A stretch of DNA of 64,000 bases from Nymphaea colorata. Taxonomy: Eukaryota; Streptophyta; Magnoliopsida; Nymphaeales; Nymphaeaceae. The stretch covers positions 27,050,131 to 27,114,130 of the forward strand of contig NC_045140.1 of the NCBI RefSeq assembly GCF_008831285.2, given 5' to 3'. The position numbers and the translations under genes were made by a program. This document shows, piece after piece, positions 34,543 through 45,800 of this stretch (position 1 is the stretch's first letter; every line of letters begins with the position of its first letter). The notes below the pieces were generated by a model. That model searched no databases. It was given only the letters and a program-made list of their open reading frames with translations, and was not told the DNA's origin.

Positions 34543-36039
34543 ATGGCTTCTTCCAGCAGCCTTTTGTTTGCCTCCTTATGCATCCACACGTGCTTCCTCT
34601 TGGCGTGGAGTCGTCCTGCTACCTTCCTCCAAGACTTTAGGATCACTTGGGCCGACACCCATATCAAGCAGATCCAAGGAGGAACTGCCATTCAACTCAT
34701 CCTTGACCAATCTTCTGGTCTCTCTCTGTTCCTTTCTCTCTTTCTGGCTCTCCCCCTCCTGAATCTTAACATGAATTTGCATTTCAACTATTAAACAGGA
34801 TGCGGTTTTGCCTCCAAAAGCCAGTACCTGTTCGGTAAAGTTAGCATGAAAATCAAGCTCATCCCCGGCGACTCCGCAGGGACTGTGACGGCCTTCTATG
34901 TACACTTTCCATGCGCTACGATTCTCAACATATCGCCTTCCTTCATAACTGTTCCGATCTTCGACTTTTCTGATCGATTTTAGCTTGCGGTCTTCAGATG
35001 AATTCGGACACCGACACCGTCCGGGACGAGCTGGACTTCGAGTTCCTGGGCAACAGATCCGGCCAACCTTACACCGTTCAGACCAACGTGTATGCTCATG
35101 GGAAGGGCGACAGGGAGCAGCGTGTCAATCTCTGGTTCGATCCCGCAGCCGACTTCCACACCTACTCCATACTCTGGAACCATTACCACGTAGTGTAAGT
35201 TCCTTGATAACGATCTGTTTTTGTTCTTCGCCGGATTCTATCAGGAAGCTGTAGGTGTGTTCTATACCAATATGTCCTTGCTTTGAAAAAGAGAAACAAA
35301 AAAAGACCTTCCATAAGAACGAAGTTGGCGAAAAGAAAGGGAAAAAACCTCACATCTAGACGGTGGCCTTGTGAGTGGAGGGGTCAACCATTGAAGAGAA
35401 TGGCCTGGAACCGGCTAAGTTAGTAAGTTGGTTGCTCTTAAAACTACAAGTTGAAGGCAGTCTAGAATTCGATACCTTGGGTTAATTTCTCTAGTACATG
35501 CGTCATGTCTTTTAATTTCTTGGTGGTGGAAAGAAGGAGAGTTCTACGTCAAGGGACGGCAGGACCGATCATAATAAATGTGCACCTTTTCGAACTTCAT
35601 TCCAGTTACAGTACATTCAAAAGAACCCGAAGTTCATATCTATATCTATGTACATATTATCCGACCACTTGAATAAGAGACAAAAATCACATCCACTAAA
35701 ATTAATTATTAGTTTTTTTTCTTTCTTTTGCAACCTAACCATATAAATATGATCTTAAGAGTGTTTTGTTGAGAAACAGATACTAAGTTATGTGTTTTTT
35801 TTTTTACTTAAATAACGTTTTTTAAATAATAAAAAATAAACACCTTTTATAACATCAAAACTCTGATAATAGAAAGATCATTTTATTTTTACAAAAATGA
35901 CTTAATCTAAAATATGATTTATATTAAATTAGTTTGTATAAACACATTAGAATGTTCACGTTTTGTTTAAAATACTTTTTAACATGAATTTAAGGTTTCG
36001 TTTTTATCTCTTGAGTGATCTGCTATCTACCAATCACTA

Positions 36040-36074
<35 letters not shown>

Positions 36075-36980
36075 TAAGTGAATAAATGACAACTTTAATT
36101 ATCTTAGAGTTAGCTAGCTCCCTCATAAGGGCCATTCGATTCATCCCTTATAAATAATTGAGAACAAAACAATAAAAAAATGAGTTTTTTTCACAATCTA
36201 GTGTTAGTTTACACATTTTTTTTTCATCCGTCTATTATCTGGGTTACTTTACTGTAGATAGTGAGAGTCACCATTCAATATCACTTCATGGTGATGTTGC
36301 ATCTACACCAGTCCAAAATCATATACTTCCCATCTAATGTCCTGCGTACTATCAACAATTTTTACAAGCCAACGTGCAACATCTGTGGTCGCTCATAATG
36401 ATTTTGCACACACACACAGGAACAACACTCGCCTGCACTATATGTATAAGACAAATTATGGCCAAACTTAAGAACAAACAAGCCCATTCACCAAATACGT
36501 GCGTACTTTTCAGTGTATATCTTGTTGGTTTGGTACTCATAATCAAGCATATAAGTATTTGCCTGTGCTTCGCCTTTGCGTTTATCTAGCTTTTCGGTGG
36601 ACGAGGTGCCGATCAGAGTGTACAAGAACAACGAGGCAAGAGGTCTGCCGTACCCCAAATTCCAGCCCATGGGAATATACTCGACGCTGTGGGAGGCAGA
36701 CGACTGGGCCACCAGGGGCGGGCTGGAGAAGATCGACTGGAGCAAGGCACCCTTCTACGCATACTACAAGGACTTCGACATCGAGGGTTGCCCGGTGCCC
36801 GGCCCAGCCGGCTGCCCCAGCAGCTCCGCCAACTGGTGGGAGAAGCCGGCCTACCAGGCGCTGGACGCCGACCAGGCCAGGCGCTACAGGTGGGTGCGAC
36901 TCAACCACCTCATCTACGACTACTGCACCGACAGATCCCGCTATCCAGTCCCGCCCCCGGAATGCAGCGAAGGCATCTAA
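34543..36980 (+). CDS. Xyloglucan endotransglucosylase/hydrolase, XTH6-like
   Basis: A secreted GH16 enzyme that cuts and re-joins xyloglucan chains in the cell wall during growth. Four exons join in frame: 34543-34717, 34799-34899, 34998-35194 and 36590-36980, giving 287 residues. Residues 1-24 form a signal peptide. The catalytic motif [10 protein letters not shown] is at 102-111, with nucleophile E103 and acid/base E107, and the usual N-glycosylation site NRS directly follows (111-113). Downstream are [43 protein letters not shown] and a C-terminal part with the expected cysteines ([19 protein letters not shown]). The isoleucine of the classic motif is leucine here, as in XTH6/7-type proteins, which this sequence resembles along its length. 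Exon 4 is GC-rich (over 60% by eye), unlike the AT-rich introns. No KK(R)GG-type loop insert of hydrolase-specialised members was noticed. Confidence 0.95.
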
Positions 36981-39248
36981 TAAACCAGAGACCAGTCGCC
37001 GGCCGTATCTGGCCGGCCCTTCCAACTTCCTTCTTCTGTTTCCCATAGAAATAATATAGCGGCTCCCGCTGAGCACTTAAATGGCTCACCCACCGGCTGG
37101 GGGTACTGCTTTCATGTGTGTGTGTGTGTGAGATCTCAGATATAATTGAGAACTGCTTCTGCGGCTGCTTTTACTGTGTACGCGTGTATAGTGCATATAC
37201 GTCCATCTGTTCTGCCTGGCCATTGATAAATGTCTTGGCTGATGGTGACTCTGATGTGGATGTTCCTACTTCTACCGTTGTAAACTCTGTCTGATTCATA
37301 GCATATAATCAATATTTTATTTGGGAGCTAATGATTTTTAGGAGAGAGAGTGTGTGTGTATGCGCGCGCGTGTACGCTCAGCGGTCGCTTTGCATGCTTT
37401 AACAAGCATGATATTAATATAGTCGGCAGCACATTCATTGTGCATTGGCATGGCCGGACATTATGTATTGATGATATATATATATATGTAGGAGTCCAAG
37501 TCTTATTAGGGGTCGCTTGGTAAATGAAATATATTTTGTAAGTGTTCTATGAACGTGTGCTAAATAGTAAGGTAGATTAAGTGATACCTAATTTTAATGT
37601 TCCAATGTTTAAGTAGATTTATGGAACGCTCTTCCAACTGCCAAACAACTTCTTGGTATCTAGATATTGTTGTGTTTATGGATCCTGCTTAATTCATGGA
37701 TCTGGTTTTGGATCAATAGTTGACATTTGATTCCACGTTTGTGAATGATTTTAATTATTAGTCATTTGGTATTTAAAAATAAATGTATTTCTGCTGAATC
37801 GGCTGGCTCATCGAGCCAACAGCCTAGAAGTTCGACAACCATGATCCCATGTAACAACAAAATCCAGTTATATGCGGTTTCTCATTCTTTTCCAGATTTG
37901 GTATTGCAAATGAGATGTTTCAGTGCTAGAAACCCAAGAAAGGGTTGTTCATGCATAACGGAGGATAAGTAATAATACAGGAATGCTGCTAATTGGTTGT
38001 TCAGATCTCGCGGCAAAGTAGGATGTATAGCACAAAGCAGGAGCTCTCATAGTAATACTAATGAGCAAACAATGTAGAGAAAGAAATAATTTTATCAAAA
38101 GCAAAGAAACGAAGATCATTACATTTATTATTGCATGTTCTACAATATTTCTTCCATAATAGAGATCAAGTCACCATCCATTTCACCTTACTATGTTTTC
38201 CGGCCGCAAGAGTTTTCACCAGTGTCCTTTCATTAGTACATTGCCTTCTCTAGCATATCAAATGTGTGGTTCAAAATGCTTTGATAATACAATAAGTTAT
38301 GACATATTCCTATTTGTGATTTATTGTACTATTGATCAGATAACAAGTGTGCAGTTCCTGTGACGATTCATATTTACATGGTCACCACTAATTGATTTGA
38401 TTTGATTTGCATTGCAAAACAAAGAAACAAGAATTGATGGAAATCTATCAGTACGGTGCAAAAGAGGAAATAGAAGACCTAGTGTTTACTTAAGGGTTGT
38501 TTAACAGCAGTAACGCATTATTATGGTCTCATGAATCTATCTTAAAAAAATAGGATGGATTCATGAAACACTATAACAAGCTATTCTACAGATTTGCCTT
38601 ATTTAAGCGAGTAAATTTATGAAACAATTTCTGATCCCCAATGACCTCTTATGCTTGTGAGTTGCTCAAAAATTCGTGCCAATGCTTATCCAGATATGAC
38701 TTAATCAGGTTCCAAATTAGGAGCTGTATACTAAATCTGAATCTGGTTAGAGATTGATTTTCATTTTTGGCCCATTCTGATTCAGATTATGGTTGATAAT
38801 TACCATGCATCAATCTAAGTTTAAGGTCTTGTTTGAAATTGGGACATGGAAAATATCGCAAAGTATCTTATTTGACAAAGACACTAGAAAACTATCGCCG
38901 ACACTTGTCGTCTAGTATCGAGGAAAACCGCTCTTGACTCGGGACGGACAGCGGAGGCTCCTTTTTAATAAAAATTAAAGGCGGAGAGAGAGAAAAAGAG
39001 GTCGCAACGGCACTGGGGCTGGTGGCTCAACGGCTAGTTTTTTTGAAGTTACCGTTGGAGAAGGCACCACCGTGGAAACAAGGAGGGGAGCTCGTGGCCT
39101 TCTCTTGCTGCTGCTTCTTAAGAAAGGAAAAAGAAAAGCTTCTCAATCCTTCCTCGTTCAGACCCGAAGAAAGGAAGGCTCAGGACAAGATTAAACAAGA
39201 GAGCAGAAGATTTTGAAAGAAGAGCAAAACTAGCATCCACTGGGAACG
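36981..39248. other. Intergenic region between XTH and the NPF protein gene
   Basis: Holds the XTH 3' end and the promoter of the next gene. I see GT and GA microsatellites near 37120 and 37340-37370, and segments with transposon-like words (GGGGTCGCTTGGTAAATG near 37509; GGGTTGTTTAACAG near 38493) but no defined element borders and no coding frame of interest. Confidence 0.55.
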
Positions 39249-41481
39249 ATGGTGTATGCATACACTCCCACCTATTACTCTTCGTTCCAGGACACTATTG
39301 CATCCATTTGCAAGACCATCCTCCCCTTCTCTCTTAAGAGTTCCTCCACCAAACGCCTCGCTTCCCAGAGCTATGAGCAATCCATTGCCAAGCAGCAAAC
39401 GGAGAACCTGAAGTGGCAGCAGGACATGTACCACAAGATGCTGAACATGATGGGCCTCCACAAGGAGGGGATGTTGCCCGAATCCCAGTTATCGAGTTTC
39501 CGGTCGAACCTCCTTGACACCCTCATAGCTTCGCCAGCAAACCAGGAGGCGCCGCAGCTCATCAGAGACAAATTGGTGTTTCTACAGGTAAGTCAGCATC
39601 AGTGGCATGATGGCATCTGTATAATCTTCTTCCTTAAGTAGTTGCAATTCCATTAGGTTCAATCATCAGTTTCTCTCCTTTTGGCATGCTTAGGAATTGT
39701 TCTACGCAAAATGCATATCTGAGGAGGAGTACCACGCCTCCAAGAGGCCTCTGCTGCTGCGCCTGGCTGTTCAAGGAGAGGAGATCAATTGCAGAGACGT
39801 GATCGTTTCATCAGCTCAGCAATTGAACTTCGATGACGAGTCAGAGTGGTCAGTAGTGGAGCTGAGGGATGAATGCTCCATCGACAGAGACAATTCAAAG
39901 AGCAAGCCAAAACACAGGTCCCCCATGAAACAGTTGAAAGGGGCGATGTCAAAGATAACCAGCTTTTCCTCCGGCCAGAAATCTGGGAAGAACAGAGGGA
40001 AAGCAGGGCCAAATCTGCCTAATGGATCCTTCAAGGACAATCGATCATCTGATGCACAAAGTCCAATTCTCATGCCCGAATGCTCCCCACCAAGTCCTTC
40101 CCTCGCCAACGAAACCGCTTCGTCCAAACAAGGAAAGAAATCGTGGGGACTAAAGATGTGGAGGAAGAGAGGTTTGGAGGATGATTCTACAACTCCCTAT
40201 CTTCCACCAGGGGAGAGATCAGATGACATTGTGTCGACTGGTACCGGCCCTTGCGCACTTGCCTCTAAGCCAATTGGTGAGGGACCAGACACGAAATTGA
40301 TTAAGAAGAAAATACATTCAGACGGTTCTGCCTCTGATTTCTTCATTGACAAGGTAGGCATGACACTGTTGTTCTTTTCTTACAGTCAGACATACAGGTT
40401 TAATCTATCAACTGTCTCAAATTTAAATTACACAAGACAGGTGCTTCATGTTTCTCTCTAGTGCCTTACCAATGGAAACGCACCAACCAATTTTTCGCTT
40501 TCCTCCATTTAACTTGTGTTTAACATGTTTTTGAAGCTTCTCAAGCCTTAAAAGAGCTGCCTCCACCTGCGCTTTGCTTCCACTCTTGCTTCCTATGAAC
40601 CTTAATACTTGAAAGCTTCAGACTATATGCACAATTCTTGAACCTTTTCCACTTCGTCTTTAATACATAGCTTGGCTTTTTTTTTTTTTTACTTATCTAA
40701 GAACTACGGTTCCCACACTCTCATGCTCACCTTAATTAACTACTGTGTATGCTAAGGTCTTGGGAGAGAACATAAAAAAGGAACTGTCACGCATTCAATC
40801 AGAGTTGTGCACCAAAAATCCCAACCATAACTTCAGGTATGGCTCCTTCTACCTCATTCAAACTGCCTCTTTCTTTTGGCGACAAACAATGACTAAGCAG
40901 AACTGTTTCTTTTCTGTTGACTTTCACAGCAATGAGCAGATTGAAGCAATCTCAACAAGGTTACCTGTAGATAAGAGCGACTTGAAGAAATTCTTCCCCA
41001 AGTAAATATAATCCCTCCCTCCTTTCCTCCCCCCTCTCTCTTTCTCTTTTTCTGTCTCTCTCTGACGCACATGTACAGATCCTGGTGTGACAGTTACGGC
41101 GACGTTGTGCTGGACGTGGTAAAGAAGGAATTCAAAGATCATGTGAGTGAGATGGAGAGCCTGCGGAAAGAAGCAACAAAAGAGAACCAGGTTGACTGCA
41201 AAAAATGGAACGCGTTCCGAGAGAATGACGAGAATTGTTCCCCAAATGTTATGGCCTGTTCCTATGACAACCCTTTCTGCGTGAAGGAATCTTATGAAAA
41301 CCCTTTCTGCAAGAAGGAATCTTCTCCCGCGGTCGCAGCTACCAACGCATGCGAAGCCAAGGAATGGTACACCAACAACCCTTTTTTTGACGAGGAGCAT
41401 GTTCATAACAAGTTCGGCGAGCAGTCGGCTCTCGGTCATTGGAACAAGCAAAATTCAACGTCGACTTCCCTGTTCGTGTAG
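39249..41481 (+). CDS. Conserved plant protein of unknown function with three NPF motifs
   Basis: I recognise this as a land-plant-specific family but cannot name a function. Five exons join in frame: 39249-39587, 39694-40353, 40757-40836, 40930-41001 and 41079-41481, giving 517 residues. The N-terminal third (about 45-145) is the conserved part: NLKWQQDMYHKMLNMMGLHK, LRD/IRDKLVFLQELFYAKCISEEEYHASKRPLL, RLAVQGEEI. The middle (about 165-300) is polar, low in complexity and basic, with SPMKQLKGAMSKI and KKSWGLKMWRKR. The C-terminal part has a helical segment (IKKELSRIQSEL; YGDVVLDVVKKEFKDHVSEME) and then three NPF tripeptides at 448, 458 and 484, the first two inside a 10-residue direct repeat. 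No signal peptide or membrane span. NPF in an acidic context is the ligand of EH domains, so a link to endocytosis is inferred, not shown. Confidence 0.85.
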
Positions 41482-42846
41482 GTGGAATAGTGAACAGTTG
41501 AAGTCCAAGATACTGAGCTTGATGAAAAATTAAAATGCCCTTGTTTTGCAGCTTCATGGTGTGGGTTCCATTTTACTACGTTCGACCTCTTGTTTTGTAC
41601 AATCTATCTGTATGTAATTAGAGTACTTTGTTTTCTTTATGTGTGTGACGCACACACGGAAAGCATGTCCCGATGGTTGTTCTGTTTCAAAAATATACAT
41701 TTGGCTTAGCATAAATATTAAAGATTGTTGTGTTCCTGGATTTATGCACATGTACATCTTTGTATCCCAAATACTATCGACTATGATTTTCCTATAATTA
41801 CTTACTTATTTTTCAGCACTGCAAAAGTAGTTTGCATTATATTTTAAAACTGAACTTTTAAATAAAAAAAAGCTCAATTTTTTATGAAATAACGAACACG
41901 GGATTCAGCGTTGATTTCTTTCATTTCACTGTTGGTTTTCTATGACAGTCGAATGAAAGAAATCAGAACTTTGAAACTTGAGCCTGTTTTTGTTATTTCA
42001 ACAAGACCTTCAGCATTGGCCGACAGGCCCGGGCAGTAATCTTGAAACAAAGCTTCATCACGTTGTGCAAAATTTTATGAAAAAAGGTGAGGTCCTTAGG
42101 CTACATTGGATCCAACGAGTCCTAACCCCAACCCCCTATTAGAAGTGGTCCTGATTGAAGAAAATGTAAACCAGAAATTTTCTGAATCACACCTGAAATT
42201 TTCATTAAAAGAGTAATCCCGCTTACCCAACGGAGGAGGGTGGATTTTGTACCACCTTGAGAGGGCGTTTGAATCGCTGCAGAACGCTAATTTCAAATGA
42301 ACTTGAAGGAGAGATCAAACTACCGAAGAACTAACAGGAGTGCGTACCGCCCTAAACAATTTATATGTTCGGATCTATCCGTCCCCGACGAGCCACGACA
42401 TTCGAATTCAATTAGCCGTCTGTACGAGTAGGAGCCCTCTGGCAATTACTGCGCTGAAAGAGGCCAATATTTTGGGCCGATCAAGAAACCATAAACCCAA
42501 AGAAAGAAGAACAGAACAAACCCAAGGTTACCCAAAAAAGAAAACGACCAACTAATCTTCCTTTTTTTTCTGTTTATGTATTGACATGCAGTAACGCAAC
42601 TTTCACACACATTATTACGTATATAGGCAAAGGTCATGACCATCCTCCAAAAAATATAAACCTTGAGACTCTAGTGTCTAACCAACCGACAAATCTATAC
42701 AACTGGAATCTGCTCATTCTGATGACAACTGCGAATTCATCCGAACCATCTTTGTCAGATAAATTATAAGCAGCTCCCTTCCCCTGCAACTTGGACACAA
42801 CTGCACAAATGCCAGTTCAGAACCAAAATTTGGCCGAAGGATTCGC
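41482..42846. other. Intergenic region with a foldback element
   Basis: The NPF gene and the PB1-Raf kinase converge here, so both 3' ends fall in it. The only structured item I see is the foldback element at 41868-42008. Confidence 0.6.
41868..42008. mobile_element. Foldback MITE (copy 1 of a family also at 59391)
   Basis: The core inverted repeat is TGATTTCTTTCATTTCACTGT (41911-41931) against TGATTTCTTTCATTCGACTGT read on the opposite strand from 41964. Pairing continues outward through GAAATAACGAACACGG versus GAAATAACAAAAACAGG, so the whole segment can fold into a long imperfect hairpin with a loop of about 12 nt. Words AGCTCAATTTTTTATGAAAT and GGTTTTC are shared with the segment at 59391-59475. 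Confidence 0.6.
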
Positions 42847-45800
42847 CTACTTCTGAACCTGAGGCTGAGAATTTTGTCCTTTTGATTGTTGGACAGCTGC
42901 CATTGAGCGCAGGGTGCTAGCTATCTCAGTAAAACTTGGTCTGTCAGATGGATCTGTTGACCAGCATTTCTCCATAAGAGACTTCCAATCAGAGTCGCAG
43001 TGATCAGGGACCTGGGGCCGCAATCTATTACCGACAATACCACCTGCAGTTTCACAAAACCAGAAAACAAAATGAGCAACCATAGCCAACTTCGTGAATA
43101 GCGCAAATTAACGTGTCACCTATGATGGCTCCATAGTGCAAGTCCGCATATGGCTCTTCTCCAGTTAGAAGCTCCCACATCACAATCCCAAAAGAGAACA
43201 CGTCAACCTGGTTACAGACAAGAAAACTTTGACACAAAAACATGCAAGTGGAAATTCCAATATAAATAATTAGGCATTAAACACAAATCCTAATATCCAG
43301 TATGAATAGTTAGGTATAAAGAACGACAGCAATATAAATCTGGAGATGCAAATTTGAGAATTACCTTTTCAGAAACCAACGTGCTGCTACCATTCAAAAG
43401 CTCTGGAGCCATCCAGGGAAGTGTTCCCCGCACGCCACCAGAAATTAGCGTCTGACGTTTTACCTTTGACAAACCCAAATCTCCAACCTGGTAGCAAAAT
43501 TGCATCAGACGAACGGGTGAGTGTATCCCACGTGAAAAAAGGCAGAGCCAACGTACACTTAATTTTGAAAGGTTAACCAAGTAAACTAGCTTGGCTCATT
43601 AAACTCAACCTGGTAGATGAAAGCAACCCGGCAGCTATACAGCTCTTTTTGTCACTCGGACAAGATAATTAATCCAAGAAAGAAAAAATTGGAAAAGATG
43701 TGTGGAATGAACAGTAAATGTCCCTAGGTACTTTATCAGCCAAATGAACAATAATCCTTCATATATTTGGACATAACCATGCAATGACGCAAACAGATCT
43801 ACCTGCTCCTGCATGATACGCTTCCCAACATCCATGTTTCAGGCATGTAATTAGTCAAACAAATAGAAAGGACATGCACATCCACTTTTTTGTTTTGGCA
43901 ACACATCGAACCTAGAAAAGAGCATGGAAAGCTGCCAACAAAATTTGTTTTGATGGAAATAGGTTCTCTGTGGATGTTTGTAATCCCATCTAGCAGAAGA
44001 AAAAAGGAGAAAGAGAAGATTTATATATCACCTGTAACATTCATAAACTCTACAAGAACAAAAAAGAATACAAGAAGAACAACAGGGAAAGAACAGGACT
44101 TTCATGAGAACACTTCATATGGAGCGAAAGACCTTTTATTCTATTATGAAATAACTGACCTGGATCCTGGTTTACAGAATTAGGGCAACCATAAGTTGCA
44201 ACAGTAAGTTGCAACAAAGACGACATTAAGGATGACGATGCTAAATGTCATAAAATTCTATTCTATTCTGCTATGACCATAACTTGAAGAGTCCGAATGT
44301 TGCTATTTATTTATTCTCATTTTGCCCCTCCTTAAAGATGAAAGCTATTTACAACTCCAAACCAATAAGCTTAGTCATTTTCCTGTCACAGAAAGAAAAT
44401 ATATTAAAAATTAAACTTACCAACAAATACGGTGTTTAACACTAGCTATCTTTCACGGATGTGGTTTCAAGGATTTCAGTGTGACAAATATATGTAAGAG
44501 GGCGACACAGAAGTGAAAATAGAGAATCCTTGGTAACATACTTCTATTCTCGTGGTCACTTGAAGTCCTACCAACCTTCACGACTAAAATGTATTCCACA
44601 TGATCTCCTAAATGATTCAAGAGGCGTCTTCCTTGGGTTCAATATCTAAATGTGCTTTGTTTTTTACTTTCATGATGTTCAGGTCCAGACACTACATGGT
44701 CACTTAGGCAAAGGTCATGACACTGACTAAGAACAACACAAACTAAGAGAAAAATAAGCTGATAGCTAAATCTTATGGTTTACCTTGCATATAGGGCGCT
44801 GAGGGTCCCTTAGATTGACAAGTAAGTTGTCACTTTTTAAGTCAAAATGCACTATATTCTTTCCATGCAAATATTCCATACCAAAAGCCACATCCATAGC
44901 AATGTAGATACGGTTACGCCTCTCACGTATCCTGACAATAATAAAACATATGTTATTGCAGTTGTTATAGTGAACTGCTTACCTTATGAAAGATCAATCA
45001 ACATCAATACTACTGTTACCAAAACCAGCAATGGTAGTATAGGTACATAACACTGAACCAAAATATAAAGTTGGAAATACCTATTATTTTTATGCAGAGC
45101 TTGCCTGAGTGAACCATTAACCATATATTCAGTAACTGTCGCCACAGTCCCACCAGGACCATCAAGAACAACTCCATAAAAAGCCACAACATTTGGATGG
45201 TGTAGATCAGAAAGTTTACACGCCTCGTTCCAGAAATCAGTTCTCTAGATAGAAACAATTATAGTTCATTACCAGAAAATGGGAAAGAAAAGAAAGGATA
45301 AAAAGGAGAGGACAGAAACACCACAGGATGAGACGAATAACAGTCTTCCCAGGTACTAACCATGCGTTGTTGCTCTGACGGCTTCCCTGAGAAACATCTG
45401 TCATTAATTCGCTTTATTGCCACATCAGAACCCCTCCATTTTCCATGATAGACAGTTCCAAATGTTCCAGAACCTAATTCCCTCAACTCCTCCAGATCAC
45501 TGTTTTTTATGATCTGCCATATTTGATAACAAATTAACATAAGAAAGCATAACATTAGGCAAGAGATATTAAAAATGTTGTGCATGAGAAAATGCAGGAT
45601 CCAGTTTCAAACCTGTAAGCGGCCAATATCCTCAGAAAGGGGTAAGCCAGACCTCGAAATTTCCAAAATTTTGGCCCTAAAACACTGTTTGGAAGTATGT
45701 TATTTCCAACCAACCAAAAGCAAAATACTGCAAACAAAAGCAAAAGTAGATCAACCTCAGCCATGGAATCAACCGATGTCTGCACACTGTCCAATGGAAC

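Noticed and set aside
36499-37076. Long frames on both strands over XTH exon 4 (186 and 164 codons)
   Set aside because: They are by-products of the GC-rich fourth exon of XTH; only the frame with [12 protein letters not shown] matches a protein family.
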